Source: a bacterium (GTDB taxonomy: Bacteria > RBG-13-66-14). From it: a DNA stretch of 26,210 nt. Shown piece by piece: positions 13,926-21,975 of this stretch (its first letter is position 1; each line of letters opens with the position of its first letter). The notes under the pieces were generated by a model, which had not been told where the DNA came from, did no database searches, and worked only from the letters and a program-made list of their open reading frames with translations. The DNA is taken from assembly GCA_035528375.1 (NCBI GenBank), contig DATKYS010000092.1, positions 1 through 26,210 of the forward strand, written 5' to 3'. The position numbers and the translations under genes were made by a program.

Positions 13926-15065
13926 CTACACCACGTTGGGCTCCAGGACCAGGTCGCCGCGCTCGAAGCGCTTGGCGTCCAGCGGCGCGATGAGCTCCGG
14001 CGTGCAGCCGCAGGCGACCGCCTCGGCGGTGAGCTTGGCCGTGGCGGGGGCGATCATGAACCCGTGCCCGGAGAAGCCCACGGCGTTGTAGAAACCGGGA
14101 AGGTCCGGGTGCTCCCCCAGGATGGGCTGGGCGTCGGGCGTTTTCGTGTAGAGCCCGGCCCACTGCCGGATGACCCGCACGCCGGCCAGAATCGGCAGGA
14201 TGCTGGTCACCGCCCGGGCCATGGCCTCGATGAACTCCCAGCCCGAGTCATCGTTGAAGCCCGGCGCCTCGGGCATCCCCAGCCCCATGATGAAGGCGCC
14301 GTGCACCACCTGCTGGCAGTAGAGGTGGTGGGCGAAGCTGATGACCATGGGGTCAAAGAGCCGCTCGTAGGGCTCGGTTACGAGTATCTGGTGCCGCTCG
14401 GGGAAGCAGTCGAGTTTCAGCCCGGCCAGTTTGCCCACCTCCGCCGCGTGCCCCCCGGCGCAGTTCACCACCGTCCGCGTCGCGTAGCGCCCCCTGTCCG
14501 TCACCACCGCTTGGATGCCCGAGCCGTCGGTTTCGATGGCCGTGGCCTCCTCGAAGGTGTGCAGCTCGCAGCCGGAGCGCACGGCGGCGTGGGCGTAGGC
14601 GAAGTTGGTCTTGAACGGGTCGGCGTGGCCGTCGGTGGGGCAGTGGGTGGCGGCGACCAGGCCCTCGATGTTCAGGACCGGCACGATCTCCCGGGCCTCC
14701 CCGGGGGCAACCAACCGCGCCGGGATGCCCAGGGAGTTCTGCAGCTTCAGGTTTTTTTTGTAGAGCTCGACGGTATCGTCGTCGTAGGCCAGCACCAGGT
14801 AGCCCGACTGCTCGAACTCGATGTCCTCGCCCAGCTCGTCGGAGAGCCCGGCGAACATGTCCACGGACATCTTGGCCAGTCGGCAGTTCATCTCGAGGCC
14901 CCACTGCTGACGGACGCCCGCCCCGCAGCGGCCCGTGGCCCCGCCGGAGACGTACCCCTTGTCCAGGATCAACACGTCCCGGATGCCTCGGAGGGCGAGG
15001 TAGTAACCGACGGCGGTGCCGATGACCCCGGCGCCGACGATGACCGCGTCGTAGGTCTTCCCCAC
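13926..15065 (-). CDS. FAD-dependent oxidoreductase (DAO / sarcosine-oxidase-beta-like)
   Basis: The 379-residue protein starts with the FAD-binding Rossmann motif YDAVIVGAGVIGTAVGYYLA and has the DAO-family second segment VRQQWGLEMNCRLA, the VVNCAGGHAAEVG strand and the C-terminal FYNAVGFSGHGFMIAPATAK. Such subunits oxidise the C-N bond of proline, sarcosine, opines or related amino acids. The GTG at 15065 is used because the Rossmann fold begins 5 residues later and it lies 2 bases after the stop of the [2Fe-2S] gene. With the next two genes it forms a dehydrogenase-type complex passing electrons to Fe-S centres rather than oxygen (inference). Confidence 0.88.
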   Translation of the reverse strand: MGKTYDAVIVGAGVIGTAVGYYLALRGIRDVLILDKGYVSGGATGRCGAGVRQQWGLEMNCRLAKMSVDMFAGLSDELGEDIEFEQSGYLVLAYDDDTVELYKKNLKLQNSLGIPARLVAPGEAREIVPVLNIEGLVAATHCPTDGHADPFKTNFAYAHAAVRSGCELHTFEEATAIETDGSGIQAVVTDRGRYATRTVVNCAGGHAAEVGKLAGLKLDCFPERHQILVTEPYERLFDPMVISFAHHLYCQQVVHGAFIMGLGMPEAPGFNDDSGWEFIEAMARAVTSILPILAGVRVIRQWAGLYTKTPDAQPILGEHPDLPGFYNAVGFSGHGFMIAPATAKLTAEAVACGCTPELIAPLDAKRFERGDLVLEPNVV

Positions 15066-15067
15066 GG

Positions 15068-15373
15068 CTAGTCGCCCCCTTTCGAGAAGGCGACGGCCTC
15101 TCCGGACTCGGCCAGGATGGTGGAGAAGGGGACGAGGTGGTAGGGCGGCCGGGCGCGCATGGGCCAGACCTCCGCCACGGGCCGTCCCGTCTCGCGGGCG
15201 ATGACCTGGGCCACCAGATGCCCGCAGGTGCGCCCCTGGCACGGGCCCATCCCGGCCCGCAGGAAGTGCTTGATCTCGTCCACGGTGGCGTAGCCCAGGG
15301 CGACGGCCCGTTTTATCTCGCCCAGGGTGATGTCCTCGCAGCGGCAGATGATGATGGAGTCGTCTTGGGTCAT
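15068..15373 (-). CDS. BFD-like [2Fe-2S]-binding protein
   Basis: The 101-residue protein has IICRCEDIT at residues 8-16 and MGPCQGRTC at about 42-50. These four Cys form the [2Fe-2S] site of the bacterioferritin-associated-ferredoxin-like domain. The same domain is found at the C-terminus of opine, hydrogen cyanide and sarcosine oxidase alpha subunits; here it is a separate protein. It lies immediately before the FAD subunit and should relay its electrons. The remaining residues (about 60-101) are of unknown fold. Confidence 0.88.
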   Translation of the reverse strand: MTQDDSIIICRCEDITLGEIKRAVALGYATVDEIKHFLRAGMGPCQGRTCGHLVAQVIARETGRPVAEVWPMRARPPYHLVPFSTILAESGEAVAFSKGGD

Positions 15374-15454
15374 GGTCTTCCGAGGGGGGAGGTATCGTTT
15401 ACGTTTTCGAGGCTGAAACCAACGCCCGTCGGAGCCGCGACTAATCGGCCGACT

Positions 15455-15958
15455 TTACGCGGGCGTTTCGGCGAGGGCCCGACGGTCAATCCCCCGCGCC
15501 TCCATCGCCAGCTCCGCGGGCACCGAGAGGTGCAGGACGTAGGTGCGGTCGCGGAAGCGCACGGCCTTGAGGCACACGCCCTTGCCGATGGGCTTCCCGG
15601 CCCGGTCGGTCAGCACCACCTCCCGTCCCTTCTCCGGGACGGGGATGTACTCCCAGGGTATCTGGACGACGGCGCGGCCCTCCCCCCCGGCGGTCATGTC
15701 CACGACGAAGACCGCCAGGCCCGGGCAGGCCGCCACGCAGACGCCGCAGCCGTCGCACAGGGAGGGATCGGTGCGCGGCAGGTCGTTCAGGTCCTCGAAG
15801 GGGAGAATGCAGCCCGACTTGCAGTTGGTGTGGCAGGGGTCGCATGGTATTTCCTGGAAGCACTCGATGACCACCACGGGGCCCCGGGCGAGGTCCTCCG
15901 GGGAGGGCCGCACCTTCTGGAGGTCCTCCGGGGTGGGGACGCCGTCCTCGTAGAGCAT
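15455..15958 (-). CDS. 4Fe-4S ferredoxin-type subunit of the oxidoreductase cluster
   Basis: The 167-residue protein contains CFQEIPCDPCHTNCKSGC followed by CDGCGVCVAACPG, the latter a classical C-X2-C-X2-C-X3-C-P [4Fe-4S] motif; the first group could bind a second cluster. The C-terminal half (about residues 75-167) has strands of unknown family. Proteins of this layout accompany FAD and BFD-like subunits in proline/hydroxyproline-type dehydrogenase clusters. The ATG at 15958 is preferred because the upstream extension is unlike a domain. Its 80-base distance from the [2Fe-2S] gene is the only gap in the operon. A NAD(P)/FAD alpha subunit is absent here. Confidence 0.82.
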   Translation of the reverse strand: MLYEDGVPTPEDLQKVRPSPEDLARGPVVVIECFQEIPCDPCHTNCKSGCILPFEDLNDLPRTDPSLCDGCGVCVAACPGLAVFVVDMTAGGEGRAVVQIPWEYIPVPEKGREVVLTDRAGKPIGKGVCLKAVRFRDRTYVLHLSVPAELAMEARGIDRRALAETPA

Positions 15959-15998
15959 GGTCCGCCTTCCCGGTGGGTCGCGTCGCGTAGCGGAGCAA

Positions 15999-16027
15999 AT
16001 ACTAGCACAGCGGCCGGCGGGCGGCAA
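15999..16027 (-). promoter_or_regulatory. Predicted promoter of the oxidoreductase operon
   Basis: On the minus strand TTGCCG (16027 to 16022) and TAGTAT (16004 to 15999) are 17 bases apart, each matching four of six consensus bases. They lie 40 bases before the ATG at 15958, in the divergent region shared with the phosphomutase gene. Confidence 0.45.
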
Positions 16028-16085
16028 GCTCGCGGGAGGGGCCCGGTTTTCGAGGGCGTCGGCCGTCCCGGGCTCGCCGTATTCC

Positions 16086-16114
16086 TTGACAGCCCGGCGG
16101 GGCTGAATTAACCT
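16086..16114 (+). promoter_or_regulatory. Predicted promoter of the phosphomutase gene
   Basis: A perfect -35 TTGACA (16086-16091) is followed after 17 bases by a poor -10 TAACCT (16109-16114). A weak -10 with a perfect -35 may mean an activated promoter. GGGAGGGG lies 5 bases before the ATG at 16144. Confidence 0.45.
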
Positions 16115-16143
16115 AGTTTTTTAAATGCCGCGGGAGGGGCTCC

Positions 16144-17574
16144 ATGGCCATCAAATTCGGGACCTCAGGCTGGCGGGCGCTCATCGCCGAGGAGTTCACC
16201 TTCGCCAACGTCCGCCGCGTCGTCGCCGCCATCGCGCAACACCTGGGGGAGACGGGCGACACCGGGAAGGGCGTTCTGGTCAGCTACGACACCCGTTTCC
16301 TGGCCGACCGCTTCGCCTGGTGCGCCGCCGACGAGTTCCTGCGCCACGGCGTCGGGGTTCGGCTCACCGACCGCGATGCGCCAACCCCGGCCATCGCCCA
16401 CGCCGTGGTCACCGGCGTCCTGGGCGGGGCGGTCAACATCACCGCCAGCCACAACCCGCCCCAATACTGCGGCCTGAAGTTCTCGCCGGCGACGGGCGCC
16501 GCGGCGCCGACCACGGTCACCGACCGCATCGAGGAAATCCTGCGGGGCGAGGTCGAGGTCCGGGGGGAGGGGCCGATCGAGCGCGACGACCTCCTCGAGC
16601 GCCCGGACTGCGCCCTGGTTTCGGCGAGGGAGCCCTACCTGGCCCGAATCGAGGAGATAGTGGACGTCCAGGCCCTGGAGGCCAATCCCCAGAAGGTGGT
16701 CGTGGATTGCCTCTACGGCACCTGCCGGGGATACCTGCCCGAATTTCTCATGGACCACGGCTGCGAGGTCAAGGTCCTCCACGCTTACCGCGACGCCTTC
16801 TTCGGCGGCCATACCCCCGAGCCCAGCGGTCGCAGCCTGGATGAGCTGTCCCAGGCGGTGCGGGACTCCGACGCCGTCATCGGGCTGGCCTGCGACGGCG
16901 ACGCGGACCGTTTCGGGGTGGTGGATTCCACCGGGCACTACGTGAACTCGAACATGATACTGGCGCTGGTCTTCTGGCACCTGGCGCGGCACCGGGGCTG
17001 GGAGGGCGGCATCGCCCGCTCCGTGGCCACCACCCACCTCGTGGACGCCCTGGCGGCCAAGCTCGGCCGGGAGGTCTTCCAGACGCCGGTGGGGATAAAA
17101 CACCTCGCGGCGTGGGTGGCGACGGGGAAGGTGGTAATCGGCGGCGAGGAGTCTTCCGGCATCTGCTTCCGGGACCACGTCCTGGACAAGGACGGCATCC
17201 TCGCCTGCTCCATCGTGGCCGAGATGCTCGCCCGCAGCGGGCGGACCGTCCGTCAGCTCATCGAGGACCTCTACGTGGAGGCCGGGCGCCGGTATCTGGA
17301 CGGGCGGCTGAACCTCCGCCTGACCGATGAGCTGGCGCCACTTATCCGGCAGCGCCTGGCCGGTGAGCCGCCGGAGACCTTCGCCGGGGTGGCGGTGCGC
17401 GGGGTGGACCGCACCGACGGCCTCAAGCTCCTGTTGGCCGACGACTGCTGGGTGATGCTGCGGCCCTCGGGGACGGAGCCGGTGGTTCGCATGTACGCCG
17501 AAGCATACGACGAGGGGCGCCTGGACGAGCTGGTGGCGGCCACGCGGGAGTACCTGTTCGAGGGCGCGGGGTAG
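16144..17574 (+). CDS. Phosphoglucomutase / phosphomannomutase family protein
   Basis: The 476-residue cytoplasmic enzyme interconverts hexose 1- and 6-phosphates. All four domain signatures are present: the opening FGTSGWRA, the phospho-serine loop NITASHNP, the metal loop ACDGDADRFG, the sugar-specificity loop GGEESSG, and the phosphate-binding RPSGTEPVVRMY near the C-terminus. GEESSG, rather than GEMSGH, favours the glucose type, but the substrate is not settled. The start follows a strong GGGAGGGG. It is probably a single-gene transcript, with a hairpin plus T-run at 17607-17653. Confidence 0.93.
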   Translation: MAIKFGTSGWRALIAEEFTFANVRRVVAAIAQHLGETGDTGKGVLVSYDTRFLADRFAWCAADEFLRHGVGVRLTDRDAPTPAIAHAVVTGVLGGAVNITASHNPPQYCGLKFSPATGAAAPTTVTDRIEEILRGEVEVRGEGPIERDDLLERPDCALVSAREPYLARIEEIVDVQALEANPQKVVVDCLYGTCRGYLPEFLMDHGCEVKVLHAYRDAFFGGHTPEPSGRSLDELSQAVRDSDAVIGLACDGDADRFGVVDSTGHYVNSNMILALVFWHLARHRGWEGGIARSVATTHLVDALAAKLGREVFQTPVGIKHLAAWVATGKVVIGGEESSGICFRDHVLDKDGILACSIVAEMLARSGRTVRQLIEDLYVEAGRRYLDGRLNLRLTDELAPLIRQRLAGEPPETFAGVAVRGVDRTDGLKLLLADDCWVMLRPSGTEPVVRMYAEAYDEGRLDELVAATREYLFEGAG

Positions 17575-17606
17575 GGGGCGTCGTTCAGACGTTGGATGAT
17601 TTGTAG

Positions 17607-17653
17607 GGCGGGGATTACCTTCGGTCGCAGATACATATCCCCGCCGTTTTTTT
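17607..17653 (+). terminator. Terminator-like hairpin after the phosphomutase gene
   Basis: GGCGGGGAT (17607-17615) pairs with ATCCCCGCC (17637-17645), leaving a 21-base loop, followed by G and seven T. The stem uses the same arms as the intergenic hairpin repeats, so here a repeat module appears to serve as a terminator. It begins 33 bases after the stop. Confidence 0.65.
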
Positions 17654-17670
17654 CAAAGGTAGCCCTCACC

Positions 17671-18147
17671 CCCATCCCCTCTCACACTGGGAGAGGGGGG
17701 ATGCGGGCCGCCGTATTTTACCCCTCACCCTCGTTTGCGATGACGTAGGGGCCGACCGACGGCACGCCGTTCAGGTCGGCCCGCGGGCGACCGTGGACGG
17801 TCGCCCCTACGGGTCTGATTCGCGGATTATCGTAGGGGCGGGTGTCCAGACCCGCCCGTGATTGTGTCAACCGCCGTGAACCCAAATGTAGGGCGGGGAT
17901 TTTAACCGAGCGTAGCGAGCTATGCCCCCGGCAAATCCCCGCCGTTTTACCACCCTCCACTTACCCTCCCCCCCAAGGGAGGAGGGGGAATAAGGCAGCC
18001 TTCACCCCGGTCCGTGCCTCGCTGCGATGACGTAGGGGCCGACCGACGGCACGCCGTTCAGGTCGGCCCGCGGGCGACCGTGGACTCATCGCCCCTACGG
18101 GTCTGATTCGCGGATTATCGTAGGGGCGGGTGTCCACACCCGCCCGT
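17671..18147. repeat. Intergenic hairpin-repeat block 3 with a duplicated 123/124-bp unit
   Basis: Between pgm and rel, a unit at 17737-17859 is repeated at 18024-18147, almost identical, with a period of about 287 bases. Each has GTAGGGGCCGACC/GGTCGGCCC, then GGGCGACCGTGGA and CGCCCCTACGGG, then GTAGGGGCGGGTGTCC and its partner arm. Copy 1 has GTGGACGGTCGCCC and copy 2 GTGGACTCATCGCCC, which breaks that hairpin. Between them GGCGGGGAT (17892-17900) pairs with ATCCCCGCC (17935-17943) across a 34-base loop. A C/G-rich hairpin lies at about 17671-17700. No credible gene lies in the 675-base gap. Confidence 0.85.
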
Positions 18148-18192
18148 TTCGTCATCACCCCACCCCCATGCAACGCGCCGTCCCGCGGCGGA

Positions 18193-18221
18193 TTGAGGGG
18201 GCGGCGGGGATGAGGTATACT
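18193..18221 (+). promoter_or_regulatory. Predicted promoter of the rel/spoT gene
   Basis: TTGAGG (18193-18198) and TATACT (18216-18221) are 17 bases apart and 28 bases before the ATG at 18250. The leader would be very short, and no clear ribosome binding site is visible. Confidence 0.6.
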
Positions 18222-18249
18222 GGTATCGCAATCCTCTATCTATACCGCT

Positions 18250-19953
18250 ATGAACCTCACCGCCTGCCGCCACGTCTTCGAGGACACCCTCGCCCTCCTG
18301 CGCCCCCGCACCGGGGAGGAGTGGCTCGAGCAGCTCGACGAGGCCTACCGTCTGGCCGCCAAGGCCCATCGAGGGCAGCGCCGCCGCTCCGGCGACCCCT
18401 TTTTAATCCACGCAGTCGAGGTGGCCTACATCCTGGCCGAGCTGGGGGGTGACGCCGAAACGGTCATCGCCGGCATCCTTCACGACACCCTCGAGGACAC
18501 GAACGTCGGCGGACTGGAAATCATGGAGGAGTTCGGCGAGGGGGTGTACCACCTCGTCCAGGGGCTGACCCAGGAGGCCAAGGCGGAGAGGTCGGCCCGG
18601 GCCGGGCCCTCGGCGACCCTCCGTCGGCTGCTCCTGGCCGCCCAGCACGACCCGCGAATCCTTTTAATCAAACTCGCCGACCGCCTCCACAACATGCGCA
18701 CCCTCCAGCACATGCCCCCGGAGAAGCGCCGCGAGAAGGCCCTGGAGACCCTGGAAATCTACGCCCCCCTGGCCCACCGCCTCGGCGTCGCCAAGCTGCG
18801 GTGGGAGATGGAGGACCGGGCGCTCATGTACCTCCACCCCGAGGTGCACGCCAACCTGACGGAGATCGTCCGCACCGGGAGGCCGGAGCAGGAGGCCATC
18901 CTGGGCGAGGTCATCGAGGAGCTGAAGCAAAAGCTGGAGGAGCTGGAGATTCAGGCGACCGTCTTCGGCCGCCCCAAGCACATCTACTCCATCTACCGCA
19001 AGATGATAGAGAAGGGCGAGTCGCCGGAGCACATGGTGGACCTGTTGGGAATCCGGGTCATCACGCGGCAGGTGCGCGACTGCTACAGCGTGCTGGGCAT
19101 CATCCACAGCCTGTGGCGCCCCATCGCCGGCGCCTTCTCCGACTACATCGCCAACCCGAAGCCCAACCGGTACCAGTCGCTGCACACGGCGGTTCACGGC
19201 CGTCTCGGCCGCCGCATAGAGGTCCAGATACGCACCGAGGAGATGAACTTCATCGCCGAATACGGCGTGGCCGCCCACTTCTTTTACAAGGAGGCCGGTT
19301 TCGACGCCGATCTCGACGACGAGCTTCTCTGGCTGCGGCGGATCGTGGACTGGGAAAAGCAGTCCGTCAACGCCCGCACCTTCGCCAGCGCGGTCAAGGT
19401 GGACCTCTTCGCCGAGCAGATTTTCGTCATCACCCCCAAGGGGGAGGCGCTGGACCTGCCAGTGGGCTCCACGGTGCTCGACCTCGCCTTCCGCATCCAC
19501 ACCGACCTGGGCCTGACTTGCTCGGGCGCCATGGTGAACGGACGGTCGGAGCCCCTGAACCACGTGCTGTCGGCCGGCGACCGGGTCGAGGTGCTGACCT
19601 CCGAGGAGATTCACCCCAGGCCCGGCTGGCTCCGGTTCGCGAAGACCTCCCACGCCCGTCACGCCATCCGCCGCTACCTCCACCACCACCCCGAGCTTGG
19701 GCGCAGGGTGAACTGCATCCTCGTGCGCTTCAGCCTCAAGGGCGACCTGAACGACTTCCAGCGGGTGTTGGTGGGGATTCACCGGCTCCCCGAAATCGAG
19801 CTCACCCGGGTCAGCTTCACCCGCTTCGGACCGGCGAACATCCGCATCAACGCGCGGGTGCCCGACACCGAGGAGACGCCGGCCGAGGACAGCCCGAGCA
19901 TCGCACGGCTCGCCGAGACGTTCCCCGGTCTCTCCGTCGAGGTCCGGCGGTGA
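18250..19953 (+). CDS. RelA/SpoT-family (p)ppGpp synthetase/hydrolase
   Basis: The 567-residue protein is a long Rel/Spo enzyme controlling the stringent response. Residues about 30-175 form the HD hydrolase (FLIHAVEVAYILAELGGD, ILHDTLEDT, LIKLADRLHNMRTL). Residues about 215-345 form the synthetase (FGRPKHIYSIYRKM, LLGIRVIT, PNRYQSLHTAV, IEVQIRTEEM). A TGS domain follows (IFVITPKGEALDLPVGSTVLD then FRIHTDLGLTCSGAMVNG). The C-terminus is short: there is no clear ACT domain, whereas classical members have over 700 residues. The HD motif is intact, so both activities are likely. The stop overlaps the start of the next gene. Confidence 0.93.
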   Translation: MNLTACRHVFEDTLALLRPRTGEEWLEQLDEAYRLAAKAHRGQRRRSGDPFLIHAVEVAYILAELGGDAETVIAGILHDTLEDTNVGGLEIMEEFGEGVYHLVQGLTQEAKAERSARAGPSATLRRLLLAAQHDPRILLIKLADRLHNMRTLQHMPPEKRREKALETLEIYAPLAHRLGVAKLRWEMEDRALMYLHPEVHANLTEIVRTGRPEQEAILGEVIEELKQKLEELEIQATVFGRPKHIYSIYRKMIEKGESPEHMVDLLGIRVITRQVRDCYSVLGIIHSLWRPIAGAFSDYIANPKPNRYQSLHTAVHGRLGRRIEVQIRTEEMNFIAEYGVAAHFFYKEAGFDADLDDELLWLRRIVDWEKQSVNARTFASAVKVDLFAEQIFVITPKGEALDLPVGSTVLDLAFRIHTDLGLTCSGAMVNGRSEPLNHVLSAGDRVEVLTSEEIHPRPGWLRFAKTSHARHAIRRYLHHHPELGRRVNCILVRFSLKGDLNDFQRVLVGIHRLPEIELTRVSFTRFGPANIRINARVPDTEETPAEDSPSIARLAETFPGLSVEVRR

Positions 19954-20651
19954 GGGGCGCCCGCTGGGATGTATTCCGGGTCGGACCGGCGACGGGGTTC
20001 ACCACCCTGCGGGCGGGAAATCCCGCCGACGACCCCCTGGACACCGTCCGCGAACTCCTGGACGGGGTCGCGCCGGGGGCGGGAATAGCCCGGGCACACC
20101 AGGTCCACGGCCGCGAGGTTTACCACGCCCGTGGCCCCACCTCCCTCCCCTATCCCCGGGCCGACGCCCTGGTCACGGGTAAAAAGGGGCTCGCCGTGGT
20201 CGTCCTCACCGCCGACTGCATCCCGGTCCTCCTGGCCGACGAGGGGGGGAGCGTGGCGGGGGCGGTCCATGCCGGCCGCCGGGGCGCCCTGGCCGACACG
20301 GTGGGAGCGGCGCTGGAGTTCATCGAGCGGCGCTTCGGTGCGGAGCCGCCCTCCCTCTTCGCGCACGTGGGCCCCGGTATCGGACCCTGCTGTTACGAGG
20401 TATCGGACGCAATCGCCGACGAAATCGCCTGTCGCTGGGGGGAGCGGTTCGTCCGCCGGGTTCCGGACGGCGGCCCCCGTCTGGACCTCCCCGGCCTCGT
20501 CCGGCACCAGCTCCTTGCGCGCGGGGTGGACCCGGACCGGATCACGGCCTCGGGCGACTGCACCCGGTGCCGAAGCGACCGCTACTGGAGCCACCGGGCC
20601 CTGGGGGAGGCGGCGGGCCGCATGGCCACGGGCGTGCTCCTCGAGGGCTGA
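19950..20651 (+). CDS. pgeF: PgeF/YfiH-type laccase-domain protein (purine nucleoside hydrolase/phosphorylase)
   Basis: The 233-residue protein belongs to the polyphenol-oxidase-like YfiH family, whose members act on purine nucleosides (phosphorylase and deaminase) or edit peptidoglycan intermediates. Visible motifs are RAHQVHGREV, VVVLTADCIPVLLAD, AVHAGRRG (usually HAGWRG) and GPGIGPCCYEVSDAI, which supply the His, Cys and His zinc ligands. The end YWSHRALGEAAGRMA replaces the common SYRR-type ending. The GTG start at 19950 overlaps the rel stop by four bases (GTGA), which implies translational coupling. Linkage to (p)ppGpp metabolism through purines is an inference. Confidence 0.87.
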   Translation: MRGARWDVFRVGPATGFTTLRAGNPADDPLDTVRELLDGVAPGAGIARAHQVHGREVYHARGPTSLPYPRADALVTGKKGLAVVVLTADCIPVLLADEGGSVAGAVHAGRRGALADTVGAALEFIERRFGAEPPSLFAHVGPGIGPCCYEVSDAIADEIACRWGERFVRRVPDGGPRLDLPGLVRHQLLARGVDPDRITASGDCTRCRSDRYWSHRALGEAAGRMATGVLLEG

Positions 20652-20808
20652 TAATCCCTCACACGATATCCATTTTTCAAGTACAATCACAGCGATTGAG
20701 AGCAACTTCGGGGTATAACCGATAAACTTGTACGCCGATTTGGAAGGGCCGAGTTAGTACCACTAGAGGTTCTTAGGCTTTTATTTACGCACCTTATACA
20801 AACAGGAT

Positions 20809-21972
20809 ATGAATCTAGAAAAGACACCATCGGGGCGCTATTTCAAGCTTCATGAGGAAGTTTTCGCTTTCATTCCCGAGCCACTACCACCGAAGATAGA
20901 TTATGATAAAGAGATGATAAATCTTCTCGTCGAAGCCAACGGAGCCTTGGGCGAGCTTCGGGGGTTGGCTCGGATGACACCCGATCCAAACCTTTTCGTC
21001 CGTCCCTTTATGAATCGTGAAGCTGTACTCTCGTCGAAGATCGAAGGTACGGAAACGGAAATCGAAGAGCTACTGGCGTACCAGGGCGGTCAGCTACGGC
21101 TTCCCGTCCAACCCGGTGAACCCGCTCAGAGGGATTTACGTGAGGTTGTGAATTATGTGGCGGCGATGAACTACGGCCTGAAACGCCATACCGAATTTCC
21201 GATATCGTTGCGGTTGATCCGTGAGCTGCACAAACGCTTGATGTACCGTGTGCGTGGATCGCAAGCCGCTCCAGGTGAATTCCGCCGTAACCAGAACTTC
21301 ATCGGGAAGCTGGGTTCGACCATCGAGGAAGCCAGGTACATACCACCGCTCATCACCGAGATGCACGAATCCCTGGATGGCTTAGAAAAGTACATTCACG
21401 GCTCATCTGACGATGACCGGCTTATCCGGCTTGCATTGATACATTATCAGTTCGAAGCGATTCACCCTTTCAGCGACGGAAACGGAAGGGTGGGCAGGTT
21501 GTTAATCTCGCTTTTAACCGTGTTCTGGGAACTCCTACCGCTGCCTCTTTTATATCTGAGCGCATATCTTGAAAGAAATCGCGATGAATACAACAAATCC
21601 CTGAACCGGATAAGCACGGAAGGTGATTGGTCTGGTTGGTTGAAATTCTTTCTGCGCGGTGTCAGAGAACAGGCCCTGGACGCTACTCAAAGATTCCATC
21701 AGCTTCTCGACTTGCAGTCCCGTTGGCACCGCAACGTAGAAAATCTCGGCTCAAACAAACCGATGGTGCTGGTAGATATGCTCTTTAAGCAGCCAATCAT
21801 ATCCATACCCCTAGTTCAGCGTTTGGTGGGTTACAGAACATACCAGGGAGCCCAGTATTGTGTGCACGGATTGGTCGAGCGAGGAATCCTACATGAGGTG
21901 GCTGAAACCAAACAACCGAAGCTGTATGTAGCTTTAGACATTGTCCGGGTTACGAACAAGCCACTAGCGTAA
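20809..21972 (+). CDS. Fic-domain AMP-transferase (class II, N-terminal inhibitory motif)
   Basis: The 387-residue protein has the Fic active-site motif HPFSDGNGRVGR (His at residue 219), which attaches AMP to target hydroxyls, and an inhibitory-helix motif SSKIEG (residues 75-80, S-X-X-X-E-G) near the N-terminus, so it is self-inhibited in the family manner. The C-terminal 90 residues resemble a winged helix (MLFKQPIISIPLVQRLVGY). The gene and its flanks are distinctly richer in A+T than every neighbour. The ATG at 20809 follows CAGGAT at a short spacing. It stands alone between pgeF and the AmmeMemo gene; no antitoxin partner is seen. Targets are unknown. Confidence 0.92.
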   Translation: MNLEKTPSGRYFKLHEEVFAFIPEPLPPKIDYDKEMINLLVEANGALGELRGLARMTPDPNLFVRPFMNREAVLSSKIEGTETEIEELLAYQGGQLRLPVQPGEPAQRDLREVVNYVAAMNYGLKRHTEFPISLRLIRELHKRLMYRVRGSQAAPGEFRRNQNFIGKLGSTIEEARYIPPLITEMHESLDGLEKYIHGSSDDDRLIRLALIHYQFEAIHPFSDGNGRVGRLLISLLTVFWELLPLPLLYLSAYLERNRDEYNKSLNRISTEGDWSGWLKFFLRGVREQALDATQRFHQLLDLQSRWHRNVENLGSNKPMVLVDMLFKQPIISIPLVQRLVGYRTYQGAQYCVHGLVERGILHEVAETKQPKLYVALDIVRVTNKPLA

Positions 21973-21975
21973 TGA

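Noticed and set aside
17671-18147. Possible CRISPR array or tRNA cluster in the repeat-rich gap
   Set aside because: The repeats are palindromes of mixed type with two long units, without regular spacers; no cloverleaf or cas gene is seen.
20809-21972. Fic gene as part of a FicTA toxin-antitoxin pair or a phage defence island
   Set aside because: The inhibitory motif is inside the same protein and no partner gene or other defence gene is adjacent.
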